A DNA stretch of 64,000 nucleotides. It comes from Acidovorax sp. GTDB taxonomy: Bacteria; Pseudomonadota; Gammaproteobacteria; Burkholderiales; Burkholderiaceae_C. Position 1 is the first letter of the stretch, and each line of letters starts with the position of its first letter. A model generated the notes under the pieces. It searched no databases and was not told where the DNA came from. It saw only the letters and a program-made list of their open reading frames with translations. Below, in pieces: positions 8,854 through 17,471 of the stretch. The DNA is taken from the NCBI RefSeq assembly GCF_016783915.1, contig NZ_JADHVT010000008.1, forward strand, positions 1 through 64,000, read 5' to 3'. A program made the translations under genes and the position numbers.

Positions 8854-9053
8854 GCGACGGGGCGCGCGAGGTTGCGCTCTGGGCAATCTTCCCCGATTGC
8901 CCTTCTTTTCAGGTTTTTGAGACGGTCTGGCGGGGTGAGGTGCTGTTGTCGGTGTGGGTGGAGCGTTACCGGATGTAGGTGGAATCCACATCGCGCCGCC
9001 CCCGCCTTGCCAGCACAATCGCGCAGTCGAGAATTCCGTCAAGGAGACAATTC

Positions 9054-9542
9054 GTGAAAATCAAGAGTAATAAAGACTTTGCGTCCGGGCTCATGTTCAT
9101 GGGCGTCGGGGTCGCATTTGCGTGGGGTGCCACCACTTACAACGTGGGGACGGGCGCGCGCATGGGCCCCGGCTACTTCCCGTTGTTGCTGGGGGTCTTG
9201 CTGGCCATCATCGGCAGCGTGATCACCTTCAAGGCGCTGACCGTGGAAACCGCCGACGGCGACAAGATCGGCAAATGGGCCTGGAAGCCGCTGTTCTTCA
9301 TCTTGGCCGCCAACTTTGCCTTCGGCATCCTGCTCGGCGGCTTGCCCAGCCTGGGCATCCCGGCCATGGGGCTCATCGTGGGCATCTATGCACTGACCTT
9401 CATCTCCAGCCTGGCTGGCAATGAGTTCAACGCCAAGGCCGTATTTGTTCTCGCCACCGTGCTGGCCATCGGCAGCTATGTGGCTTTTGTGTGGGCGCTC
9501 AAGCTGCAGTTTCCTGTGTGGCCGAGTTTCATCGCAGGTTAA
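9054..9542 (+). CDS. tctB: Tripartite tricarboxylate transporter small membrane subunit TctB
   Basis: 162 residues with four hydrophobic segments (about 10-30, 42-62, 75-100, 118-150), the size and topology of TctB. TctB and TctA form the membrane part of a secondary, ion-driven transporter for tri- or dicarboxylates that depends on a periplasmic TctC/Bug receptor. The GTG at 9054 is chosen because AAGGAGAC lies 5 nt upstream; an in-frame ATG at 8979 lacks this. tctA follows 15 nt downstream. No tctC is adjacent. Confidence 0.93.
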   Translation: MKIKSNKDFASGLMFMGVGVAFAWGATTYNVGTGARMGPGYFPLLLGVLLAIIGSVITFKALTVETADGDKIGKWAWKPLFFILAANFAFGILLGGLPSLGIPAMGLIVGIYALTFISSLAGNEFNAKAVFVLATVLAIGSYVAFVWALKLQFPVWPSFIAG

Positions 9543-9557
9543 GCAGGAGCACCGACC

Positions 9558-11069
9558 ATGGATCTTATTAACAACTTGTCGTTGGGTTTTGGTGTTGCTT
9601 TCACCTTCCAGAACCTGATTTACTGTTTTGTGGGCTGTTTGCTCGGCACGCTCATCGGCGTGCTGCCAGGCATCGGCCCGGTGGCGACCATCGCCATGCT
9701 GCTGCCCGCCACCTATGCGCTGCCCCCGGTCGCCGCGCTGATCATGCTGGCCGGTATCTACTACGGCGCGCAATATGGTGGTTCGACCACCGCCATTCTG
9801 GTGAACTTACCCGGTGAGTCCTCATCGGTGGTGACCGTGATTGACGGCTACCAGATGGCGCGCAAGGGTCGAGCAGGGCCGGCGCTGGCGGCTGCGGGCC
9901 TGGGTTCGTTCTTTGCGGGCTGCGTGGGTACGCTGATCCTGGCGGCCTTTGCGCCTCCGCTGACCGAAGTCGCGTTCAAGTTCGGTCCCGCCGAATACTT
10001 CTCGCTGATGACCTTGGGCCTGATCGGTGCCGTGGTGCTGGCCTCGGGCTCGCTGCTCAAGGCCGTGGCCATGATCGTGCTGGGCCTCCTGATGGGGCTG
10101 GTGGGGACCGACGTGAACTCGGGTGTGGCGCGTTTCAGCTTCGATATCCCTGAGCTGACCGACGGCATCGGTTTCGTGACCATCGCGATGGGTGTGTTCG
10201 GTTACGGTGAAATCATCGCCAACCTCTCGCGTCCCGACGATGAGCGTGAGGTGTTCACTGCCAAGGTGGAAGGTCTGTTCCCCACCAAGGAAGACTTCAA
10301 GAACATGATCCCTGCTGTGCTGCGTGGCACAGCGCTGGGTTCTGCTCTGGGCATCTTGCCCGGTGGTGGTGCCTTGCTGGCCGCTTTTGCTGCCTACACG
10401 GTGGAAAAGAAGACCAAGCTGCGTCCTGGCGAAGTGCCCTTCGGCCAAGGCAACATCCGCGGTGTGGCGGCCCCCGAGTCTGCCAACAACGCCGGCTCGC
10501 AAACTTCGTTCATCCCACTGCTGACGCTGGGTATCCCGCCGAATGCCGTGATGGCGCTGATGGTGGGTGCCATGACTATCCACAACATCCAGCCTGGTCC
10601 CCAGGTGATGACCAGCAACCCCGAGCTGTTCTGGGGCCTGATCGCCTCGATGTGGATCGGCAACGCCATGCTGGTGATTTTGAACCTGCCGCTGATCGGT
10701 ATCTGGATCAAGCTGCTGACCGTGCCTTACCGCTGGCTGTATCCGTCCATCGTGCTGTTCTGCGCGGTGGGTGTGTATTCGACCAACAACAACACCTTCG
10801 ACATCTGGATGGTGGGTGCGTTTGGTCTGATTGGCTACATCTTCCACAAGCTGGGCACTGAGCCTGCACCTTTGTTGCTGGGCTTCATTCTGGGCCCCAT
10901 GATGGAAGAGAACCTGCGCCGTGCGCTGCTGCTGTCGCGTGGTGACTGGAGCGTGTTTGTGACGCGTCCTCTGTCGGCCGGCCTGTTGGCGGCTGCGGCC
11001 CTGCTGCTCATCATCGTGCTGCTGCCTTCGGTGAAGAACAAGCGCGAAGAAGCGTTTGTGGAAGACTGA
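9558..11069 (+). CDS. tctA: Tripartite tricarboxylate transporter large permease TctA
   Basis: 503-residue polytopic membrane protein (about 12 helices). It has the conserved segments GVLPGIGPVATIAML near the N-terminus and LGILPGGGALLAAFAAY near the middle; these pseudo-symmetric Gly/Pro-rich loops are hallmarks of TctA. It is the translocating subunit, paired with TctB just upstream. Substrate cannot be read from the sequence because the receptor (TctC/Bug) is encoded elsewhere. AGGAG precedes the ATG, and an intrinsic terminator follows at 11099. Confidence 0.96.
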   Translation: MDLINNLSLGFGVAFTFQNLIYCFVGCLLGTLIGVLPGIGPVATIAMLLPATYALPPVAALIMLAGIYYGAQYGGSTTAILVNLPGESSSVVTVIDGYQMARKGRAGPALAAAGLGSFFAGCVGTLILAAFAPPLTEVAFKFGPAEYFSLMTLGLIGAVVLASGSLLKAVAMIVLGLLMGLVGTDVNSGVARFSFDIPELTDGIGFVTIAMGVFGYGEIIANLSRPDDEREVFTAKVEGLFPTKEDFKNMIPAVLRGTALGSALGILPGGGALLAAFAAYTVEKKTKLRPGEVPFGQGNIRGVAAPESANNAGSQTSFIPLLTLGIPPNAVMALMVGAMTIHNIQPGPQVMTSNPELFWGLIASMWIGNAMLVILNLPLIGIWIKLLTVPYRWLYPSIVLFCAVGVYSTNNNTFDIWMVGAFGLIGYIFHKLGTEPAPLLLGFILGPMMEENLRRALLLSRGDWSVFVTRPLSAGLLAAAALLLIIVLLPSVKNKREEAFVED

Positions 11070-11098
11070 TCGGTTCCGATTCTTTTCTCACCCTGATC

Positions 11099-11128
11099 AA
11101 CGGCACCTTCGGGTGCCGTTGTTTTTTG
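11099..11128 (+). terminator. Intrinsic terminator after tctBA
   Basis: AACGGCACC/GGTGCCGTT form a 9 bp stem with a TTCG tetraloop, followed by six T residues. Confidence 0.9.
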
Positions 11129-11187
11129 GGCAGTGGCGTCCAACTGGCACTGCTGTCGCCAGTACACAATTGCGGGCAGAGGTCCGC

Positions 11188-12486
11188 ATGTCTACACCGT
11201 TTCATCCCACGCAGCACCCGCACCGGGCGATGCTGCACAACGAAATCCACGCCCGCCCGCCTGAGGCGATGAACGCCCCGCTGGCCATCGCGCACATCGT
11301 GATGCTGGCCGATGCGGCAGGGCGCGAGGCCAGCCGGGCCCATGTGGCCGCGCTCCTGCGGGACCACCACATGGCGCTGCCCGACGCCCACACCACCCAC
11401 TTGCGGATGGACCTGGGCGCTTTTCGGATGCGCTGGGAGATGCACACCGAATTCGTCACCTGGACCTTCATGGTCCCGGCGCCGGTGGAGGCTTTTGGAG
11501 AACGGGAGCCGGTCAGTGCCGTGGATTCCGTTCCGCACGACTGGCTTGCAGCTTTGCCCGGCCAGTGCCTGTGCAGCCTGAACCTGTGGGTGCTGCCCAC
11601 ACATACCTTTGGATCGGGCTCTCTGGTCAAGCATGTGCTGCACGAAGACACGCTGGTGGCGTCCACCGTGGCCGATGGGCATGGCGAGGTGTACACCGAC
11701 TTTGCGATCCACGCTGACGGTTTCTCGCGCATGGTGCTGCTGGCAGGAGGCATGACACCAAGGCGCCTGGGGCGTCTGGTGCAGCGCCTGCTGGAAATCG
11801 AGACCTACCGCATGGCCGCCTTGCTGGGCCTGCCCGCCGCCCGCGAGGCTGCCAGCGTGCTGGCCTTTGCTGAGCGCGAACTGGCGGCGCTGGCTGAAGC
11901 CATCCGCACGGCCAACCGTGATGACGAGCCCGCATTGCTGGACCGGCTGACGCGCCTGGCCGGGCAGGTGGAGAGTCAGTACGCAGCCACGCACTCGCGC
12001 TTCTCGGCAAGCAGTGCCTACTTTGAATTGCTGGACCGCCGTATCCAGGACATTGCCGAGTCGCGCCTGGCGGGCATGCAGACCATCCGGGAGTTCATGG
12101 ACCGGCGCCTGACCCCCGCGCGCAGCACCTGTGAGTGGGCGACCCGTCGGCAGGATGCGTTGTCGCAGCGTGTATCGCGCATGAGCAACCTGCTGCGCAC
12201 CCGGGTAGAAATCGAGCAGCAGCAAAGCAGCCAGGCGTTGCTGACCACCATGAACCACCGGCAGGATCTGCAGCTGCAGATGCAGTCCACGGTGGAGGGA
12301 TTGTCCGTGGCTGCCATCACCTACTACATCGTCGGGCTGGTCAGCTACCTGGCCAAGGGCGCGCAAAAATTGGGGTGGCCGTTGTCGGCAGAGACCACGG
12401 CAGCCCTGGCGATTCCGGTGGTAGCAGTGGGGGTGTGGTGGTCACTGCGGCGGCTGCACCAGCGGGTGTTCCACAAGCACCATTGA
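11188..12486 (+). CDS. DUF3422 family protein
   Basis: 432 residues starting at MSTPFHPTQHPHRAMLHNEIHARPP; the HNEIHARPP segment is characteristic of DUF3422. The middle (about 195-380) is rich in Glu, Arg and Leu and probably helical. Two hydrophobic helices near the C-terminus (about 370-392 and 398-418) suggest a membrane-anchored protein with a large cytoplasmic N-terminal part. Function is unknown. Codons upstream to 11056 are in frame but run through the tctA terminator, so the ATG at 11188 is used. Confidence 0.85.
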   Translation: MSTPFHPTQHPHRAMLHNEIHARPPEAMNAPLAIAHIVMLADAAGREASRAHVAALLRDHHMALPDAHTTHLRMDLGAFRMRWEMHTEFVTWTFMVPAPVEAFGEREPVSAVDSVPHDWLAALPGQCLCSLNLWVLPTHTFGSGSLVKHVLHEDTLVASTVADGHGEVYTDFAIHADGFSRMVLLAGGMTPRRLGRLVQRLLEIETYRMAALLGLPAAREAASVLAFAERELAALAEAIRTANRDDEPALLDRLTRLAGQVESQYAATHSRFSASSAYFELLDRRIQDIAESRLAGMQTIREFMDRRLTPARSTCEWATRRQDALSQRVSRMSNLLRTRVEIEQQQSSQALLTTMNHRQDLQLQMQSTVEGLSVAAITYYIVGLVSYLAKGAQKLGWPLSAETTAALAIPVVAVGVWWSLRRLHQRVFHKHH

Positions 12487-12676
12487 GGCGGTAGGCCCGG
12501 CGATTCGTCGAACAGCACGGAGCGCACTTCGGCTCGTCAGCCATCGTTGATGAAGGGGGCGCCCGCGCAGAGGTTCGATGGCCTGCGCCGGCCCTGCCGT
12601 GTCACACTGGGCGCAACGCTCCGGCGACCGCTGCCGGGCAAATACTCCAGCGGGCGCTTCGCGCCCCTTCATACCC

Positions 12677-13576
12677 GTGACCATTGAGAAGAAGAGCGTT
12701 GCATCTGGCCTCGTGCTGGCATTCCTTGGCTCCATCGCCTTCAGCGGCAAGGCCATCATCGTCAAGCTGGCCTACCGCTATGGGGTGGATGCAGTCACGC
12801 TCATCATGTACCGCATGCTGTTTGCGCTGCCCATCTTCGCCGTGATGGCCTGGTGGGCCAGCCGGGGCAAGCCGCCGCTCACCCGCAAGGACTGGCTGGG
12901 AGTGCTGGGCCTGGGTGTCACCGGTTATTACCTGGCGAGTTTTCTCGACTTTGCAGGGCTCGCCTACATCAGTGCCAGCCTGGAGCGGCTCATTCTGTAC
13001 CTCAACCCCACGCTGGTCGTGCTGCTGGGCTGGGTGCTGTACGGGCGCGGTATCCGCTGGGCGCAGGCGGCAGGCATGCTGGTGAGCTACTGCGGCGTGG
13101 TGCTGGTGTTTGGTCACGAGGCCAACCTGCAAGGCGCCAACGCGGCCTGGGGCACCTTGCTGGTGTTCCTGAGTGCAGTCAGCTATGCCATCTATCTGGT
13201 TTACAGCGGCGAGATGGTGCAGCGCTTGGGCGCGCTGCGGTTGGTGGGGCTTGCCACCACCGTGGCTTGCCTGTGCTGCCTGTTGCAGTTTGTGGTGCTG
13301 CGACCGCTGAGTGCGGCGGTGGTGGCGCCAGAGGTGATCTGGTTGTCAGTGCTCAACGCTACCCTGTGCACTGCCGCGCCCGTGCTGATGGTGATGATGG
13401 CCATTGAGCGCGTTGGCGCTGGCATGACCGCGCAGACGGGCATGGTGGGCCCGTTGTCCACCATCCTCATGGGCGTGTGGATTCTGGGCGAACCCTTCAC
13501 GGTGTGGGTGGCAGCGGGTACGGTGCTGGTAGTCGCGGGCATCTTCACCTTCACGCGCATGGCGCGAAGGGCCTGA
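12677..13576 (+). CDS. EamA/DMT family transporter
   Basis: 299 residues with about ten transmembrane helices in two EamA repeats, the usual size for drug/metabolite exporters of the DMT superfamily. The second repeat begins near ATLCTAAPVLMVM and ends with FTFTRMARRA. The GTG at 12677 is inferred because it places the first helix at the usual distance; an in-frame ATG at 12578 would prepend a hydrophilic, poorly conserved segment, and neither has a good ribosome site. Substrate is unknown. Nothing recognisable lies in the 190 bp before it. Confidence 0.83.
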   Translation: MTIEKKSVASGLVLAFLGSIAFSGKAIIVKLAYRYGVDAVTLIMYRMLFALPIFAVMAWWASRGKPPLTRKDWLGVLGLGVTGYYLASFLDFAGLAYISASLERLILYLNPTLVVLLGWVLYGRGIRWAQAAGMLVSYCGVVLVFGHEANLQGANAAWGTLLVFLSAVSYAIYLVYSGEMVQRLGALRLVGLATTVACLCCLLQFVVLRPLSAAVVAPEVIWLSVLNATLCTAAPVLMVMMAIERVGAGMTAQTGMVGPLSTILMGVWILGEPFTVWVAAGTVLVVAGIFTFTRMARRA

Positions 13577-13629
13577 AGGCCGTGGCCACAGCCACTTGGC
13601 GTCGCGCAGCCAGGGCCTTCTCGCGCGTT

Positions 13630-14670
13630 CTACGATGTCTTTTTCCTGGGTGCTGACTTGCGGGCCGGCGCCTCGGCCGGGGCAGCTGGCGATGGAGCTG
13701 CTGTGGCTGCGGCAGGGGCCTTGGGGTTCATGCGCTGGGCTACTGTTACCGGGGCCGCCCCCGTGAAACCATCGAGGTTTTTACCCATGGCCATCTCCAG
13801 CTGCTCCAGCCGTGCCTGGGCTGGCGGGTGGGTGGCCAGCGCCAGCGTGAAGGCCGGGTTGTCCGGGGTGGCAGTGCGCAGCTGCTGAAGCACCGACACC
13901 AGTCCATACGGGTCGAAGCCAGCGCGGGTGGCCAGGGCCACGCCGGTGCGGTCGGCGTCGTACTCATCGGTCTGGTCCAGGCCGCGTGCGTACAGGTTGC
14001 GCCCCAGTGCCAAAAATTGCGAGGCCACCACGTTGCCCACGGCATTGGTCTTGATCTGGGACGCCACCAGCTGGGTCAGCATGCCCGACTGTGCTGTCTT
14101 GCGAATGGCCAACAGGTGGTGTTTGGCGGTGACGTGTGTGATTTCGTGGGCCAGGATGCCAGCCAGCTCGGCCTCGTCGGCGCAGCGGTCGATCAATCCC
14201 TTGGTCACGAACACATAACCACCCGGTGCCGCAAACGCGTTGTAGCCGGGGTCATCCAGCACCACAAAGGTCCAGGGCAGATTGGGGCGGGGCGATTGCA
14301 GGCTGATCCAGCGCCCGAGCTGGTTCACGTAGCGCTGCAGTGCCATGTCCGGGTGCAGGGGTTTGCTGCCCAGCAGCACGGCCGAGAGTTGGCGGCCGAT
14401 CTCGATTTCGCGGGGTTCATCGATGCTCTCGACCGAACGGGTGAGCATGCTGATGAGGTCATCCCCCTGGCCTGCGGGGCTGCCCCCGCCGGTGATGGCA
14501 CCCAGCAGGCCGCCGCCGGTGCTGCTGTTGGTGCTGCCACCGCCGCCCAGGGCATTGAGCAGGTTCATGACACCCTGGCTCTGCCCCTGGCTGGGCAGCA
14601 GGGTCAGGGCCAGGGCTGTGCACGCCGTTGCGAGCAGCCGGGTGCGGCGGAGGGATTGGGGCAGGCGCAT
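13630..14670 (-). CDS. M48 family metalloprotease, secreted
   Basis: 346 residues. An N-terminal signal peptide (~1-31, ending near LLPSQGQSQG) is followed by a peptidase M48 domain with the zinc motif HEITH in GILAHEITHVTAKHH; the third zinc ligand is probably in the DEYDADRTG segment. Members of this class (BepA/LoiP-like) act in the periplasm on outer-membrane proteins; this one has no TPR domain and ends in an Ala/Pro-rich tail. The start is 12 nt downstream of the SH3 gene, so the two form an operon. Confidence 0.9.
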   Translation of the reverse strand: MRLPQSLRRTRLLATACTALALTLLPSQGQSQGVMNLLNALGGGGSTNSSTGGGLLGAITGGGSPAGQGDDLISMLTRSVESIDEPREIEIGRQLSAVLLGSKPLHPDMALQRYVNQLGRWISLQSPRPNLPWTFVVLDDPGYNAFAAPGGYVFVTKGLIDRCADEAELAGILAHEITHVTAKHHLLAIRKTAQSGMLTQLVASQIKTNAVGNVVASQFLALGRNLYARGLDQTDEYDADRTGVALATRAGFDPYGLVSVLQQLRTATPDNPAFTLALATHPPAQARLEQLEMAMGKNLDGFTGAAPVTVAQRMNPKAPAAATAAPSPAAPAEAPARKSAPRKKTS

Positions 14671-14682
14671 GACAGCTCTCGC

Positions 14683-15309
14683 TCAGTTGGGGCTGAAATT
14701 GGGGTCGGACGGGTTGTTGGACGAGCCTGTCGCCCCTGATCCACCACTGGAGGAGGACCGGGGCGGCTCAGCCAGCGGGGCCACGTTGCGTGGTTGCAGC
14801 GCTGCGTTGCTGGCGAACTGGCGAGCCTGGTCGGCATTGACACGCAGGCCCTCGGCTTGGTTCACGGCGGCAGGGTTCGGTTGTGCCTTGGCGATGTCTT
14901 CGGCGCCCAGACCCCGGATGCCTACGGTGGAAGTTGCCGTCGTTGTGTTGCCGCCATTGCCGCCAAACAGGCCACCCAAGCCGCGCATCCCGCTGGTGGC
15001 GGCATTTCCACTGGTGGGCGCTGCGCCAGACTGCGGGCCCAGGTCAAACATGTGGACCCAGCCTGTGGCGCCTTGTGGCGTACTCACCTTGGTCCAGGGC
15101 CCCTTGCGCTCGCTCGTGCGCGTGACCACGGAGTTGGCTTCCAGGGGGGCCACGCTGGCGCCGCTTTCTGCTGGGCTGTCGCGCAGCTGAGTGGCGCGTT
15201 TGACCACAGCCGCCTCCTGGGCATGTGCTGTGCCTGCCAGAAAGGGCACCAGGGCCATCGCGGCCGATGCCAGCCAGGGAGCCAGGGCTCTGCAGTGCAG
15301 CCGGATCAT
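14683..15309 (-). CDS. SH3-domain-containing periplasmic protein
   Basis: 208 residues: a signal peptide (MIRLHCRALAPWLASA, cleavage near AHAQ), a bacterial SH3-like domain at about 32-95 (ATQLRDSPA, WTKVSTPQGATGWVHMF), then a low-complexity Gly/Asn/Ser/Pro-rich tail. SH3b domains bind cell wall or proteins. The ATG at 15309 has GTGGAGAG upstream; a GTG at 15324 is an alternative. It is first in an operon with the secreted M48 protease, which suggests a shared envelope role. Confidence 0.85.
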   Translation of the reverse strand: MIRLHCRALAPWLASAAMALVPFLAGTAHAQEAAVVKRATQLRDSPAESGASVAPLEANSVVTRTSERKGPWTKVSTPQGATGWVHMFDLGPQSGAAPTSGNAATSGMRGLGGLFGGNGGNTTTATSTVGIRGLGAEDIAKAQPNPAAVNQAEGLRVNADQARQFASNAALQPRNVAPLAEPPRSSSSGGSGATGSSNNPSDPNFSPN

Positions 15310-15372
15310 TTTGTAACTCTCCACTTATGATTTGTTGTGGCTGCGGCACGCAGCGAGAAACCGGAGATTGTT

Positions 15373-16203
15373 ATGGATTTGGGTATTGCAGGCAAATGGG
15401 CGCTGGTGTGTGGCGCGAGCAAGGGGCTGGGTTATGGCTGCGCACAGGCGCTGGTGCGCGAGGGTGTCCATGTGGTCATCAACGCCCGCAACGCCGAGGC
15501 GTTAAACCAGGCTGCTACTCTTTTAATAGCTGAAAGTGCAAATGTAACCGGCGCTAGCGGCCAAAAGGGTGTATCACCGCAGGTGCTGGCTGTGGCTGCA
15601 GACATCACCACCGCCGAGGGGCGTGCGGCGGTGTTCTCGGTAGCCGGAGGACCGGGGCGTGACTTTGACATCGTGGTCACCAACGCAGGTGGCCCGCCGA
15701 CCGGCGACTTTCGGGACTGGAATCGCGATGCATGGATCAAGGCTGTGGATGCCAACATGCTGACCCCCATCGAGCTGATCCAGGCCACGGTGGATGGCAT
15801 GGCTGCCCGAGGGTTCGGTCGCATCGTCAACATCACCTCCAGCGCTGTGAAGGCGCCCATTGACATCCTGGGGCTGTCCAACGGCGCTCGCAGTGGTCTT
15901 ACGGGGTTTGTGGCGGGTGTCTCGCGCAGCAAGATCGCAGCGCGTGGGGTGACCATCAACAACCTGCTGCCCGGCAAGTTCGACACCGACCGGCTCGCCG
16001 CCACCGTCACTGCAGCCGCCAGCAAGGCGGGCAAGAGCGTCCAGGACGTACGCTCTGCGCAGCAGGCGCAGATTCCGGCTGGGCGCTACGGCACCGCCGA
16101 AGAGTTCGGCGCCATTTGCGCCTTCCTGTGCAGCGTTCAGGCCGGCTACATGACCGGGCAGAACGTGCTCGCTGATGGCGGTGCCTACCCTGGCACGTTC
16201 TGA
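15373..16203 (+). CDS. Atypical short-chain dehydrogenase/reductase family protein
   Basis: 276 residues with an SDR Rossmann fold: a nucleotide-binding GASKGLG loop near 15-21 and NAGGPP near residue 100. The catalytic Ser is present (NITSSAVK), but the YxxxK pair is missing; the region reads LGLSNGARSGLTG. This matches an FabG-like SDR subgroup described as lacking the catalytic tetrad. A copy of the dispersed repeat at 15513-15567 encodes residues about 48-65 and appears to lengthen the loop before VLAVAADIT. The ATG at 15373 has CCGGAG upstream. It is divergent from the SH3-M48 operon. Confidence 0.88.
   Translation: MDLGIAGKWALVCGASKGLGYGCAQALVREGVHVVINARNAEALNQAATLLIAESANVTGASGQKGVSPQVLAVAADITTAEGRAAVFSVAGGPGRDFDIVVTNAGGPPTGDFRDWNRDAWIKAVDANMLTPIELIQATVDGMAARGFGRIVNITSSAVKAPIDILGLSNGARSGLTGFVAGVSRSKIAARGVTINNLLPGKFDTDRLAATVTAAASKAGKSVQDVRSAQQAQIPAGRYGTAEEFGAICAFLCSVQAGYMTGQNVLADGGAYPGTF
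15513..15567 (+). repeat. Dispersed repeat, copy in the SDR coding sequence
   Basis: TGCTACTCTTTTAATAGCTG is followed by CGGCGCTAGCGGCCAAAAG. It lies in frame inside the SDR gene and encodes AATLLIAESANVTGASGQK. Confidence 0.65.
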
Positions 16204-16355
16204 CGCAGGCCGGGCCTGGCGTGGCCCGGTGGGCTGGGCGGGCGCAGTGCTTCCGCAGAACGGGTTTGCGCCCGTGGTGTTTTGCCGACAGCTTTGGCGG
16301 CACGCTGAATAATTGGTGGAATACTGCGGGCCAGCGCCTGCTACTGTCCGCCGTC

Positions 16356-17471
16356 ATGCACCCTGCCCACACACCCTTTCTGCTGCGCCTGAAACGCCAC
16401 TGCGTCCTGCTGTGTATGGTGCTGGGCGTTTTGGGTGCGGTGCAGGCAGCCGATGCGGCCAACATGCCAGGGGCGGGCACCACACCGGCAGCTCCGTACC
16501 GGTTGCGCATCGTGGGCGGTTTGGCTGGTCTCAGCCAGTACATCCGGCAGGAAGAGCCTTTCTGGACCAAAGAGCTTTCTCGACTGAGCGCCGGGCGTTT
16601 CCAGGCCGAGATCGTGCCGTTTGACCGGGCCGGCGTGCCCGGGGCCGAAATGCTGCGGCTGTTGCAGCTGGGTGTGGTTCCTTTTGGCACCACCCTGATG
16701 AGTTCGTTCACCGCGCAATACCCCGAATACACCGCGCCCGACCTGGCCGGGCTGAACCCCGACCTTGCCACGCTCAAGACCACGCTGGCCGCGTTTCGCC
16801 CCTACCTTGAAAAGGCGTTGCGCGAACAGCATGGCGTCGAGGCACTCGCCATCTACGTGTACCCGGCGCAGGTGGTGTTCTGCAAGAAGCCACTGCGTAC
16901 GTTGGCCGAGCTGACTGGCCGCCGCGTGCGTGTGTCGTCGGCCAGCCAGGCCGACTTTGTGGGTGCCTTGGGCGGGGTACCCGTGCTGACGAGCTTTTCG
17001 CAGATCGTGCCCAGCTTGACCGCGGGCAATACCGAATGCGCCATTACCGGCACCATGTCGGGCAACATGCTTGGCCTGCCGGCGCTCACCACCCACGTGC
17101 ATACCCTGCCGGTGACTTGGGGGCTGGCGGTGTTCGGTGCCAACCAGGCCGCCTGGGCGGCGCTGCCGGCCGACCTGCGCACGCTGCTCAAGCGCGAGCT
17201 GCCCCGCCTGGAGGCCGCCATCTGGGCCGAGTCCGAGCGTGAAACCGCCGACGGCCTGGCTTGCAACCGGGGCGCGTCCACCTGCAGCGGCGGTACCAAG
17301 GGCAGCATGGTGGTGGTGCCTGTGTCGCCCCAGGATGAGCGCAGCCGCCAGGAGATCCTCGAATCCACCGTACTGCCGCGCTGGGTGCAGCGTTGTGGCG
17401 CTCGCTGCGCACAGGTCTGGAACCAGACCATCGGGCCCGCGCGTGGGCTGCAGGCAGCGCCTGCGAAATGA
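16356..17471 (+). CDS. TRAP-type (DctP-like) periplasmic solute-binding protein
   Basis: 371 residues. The signal peptide is about 1-32 (LCMVLGVLGAVQAADA). The mature part looks like a DctP-family receptor: YRLRIVGGLAGLSQY, FWTKELSRLSAGRFQAEIVPF, then LTGRRVRVSSASQADFVGALGGVPV and GLAVFGANQAAWAALPADLRTLLK. Such proteins bind carboxylates for TRAP transporters, but no DctQ or DctM is near. The last codons overlap the next gene (ATGA), so it is translationally coupled to a GGDEF-EAL protein and may act as a sensory ligand-binder. The ATG at 16356 places the signal peptide correctly. Confidence 0.87.
   Translation: MHPAHTPFLLRLKRHCVLLCMVLGVLGAVQAADAANMPGAGTTPAAPYRLRIVGGLAGLSQYIRQEEPFWTKELSRLSAGRFQAEIVPFDRAGVPGAEMLRLLQLGVVPFGTTLMSSFTAQYPEYTAPDLAGLNPDLATLKTTLAAFRPYLEKALREQHGVEALAIYVYPAQVVFCKKPLRTLAELTGRRVRVSSASQADFVGALGGVPVLTSFSQIVPSLTAGNTECAITGTMSGNMLGLPALTTHVHTLPVTWGLAVFGANQAAWAALPADLRTLLKRELPRLEAAIWAESERETADGLACNRGASTCSGGTKGSMVVVPVSPQDERSRQEILESTVLPRWVQRCGARCAQVWNQTIGPARGLQAAPAK

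Noticed and set aside
12602..13132. Frame antisense to the EamA gene
   Set aside because: No ribosome site or family match; overlaps a clear membrane protein.
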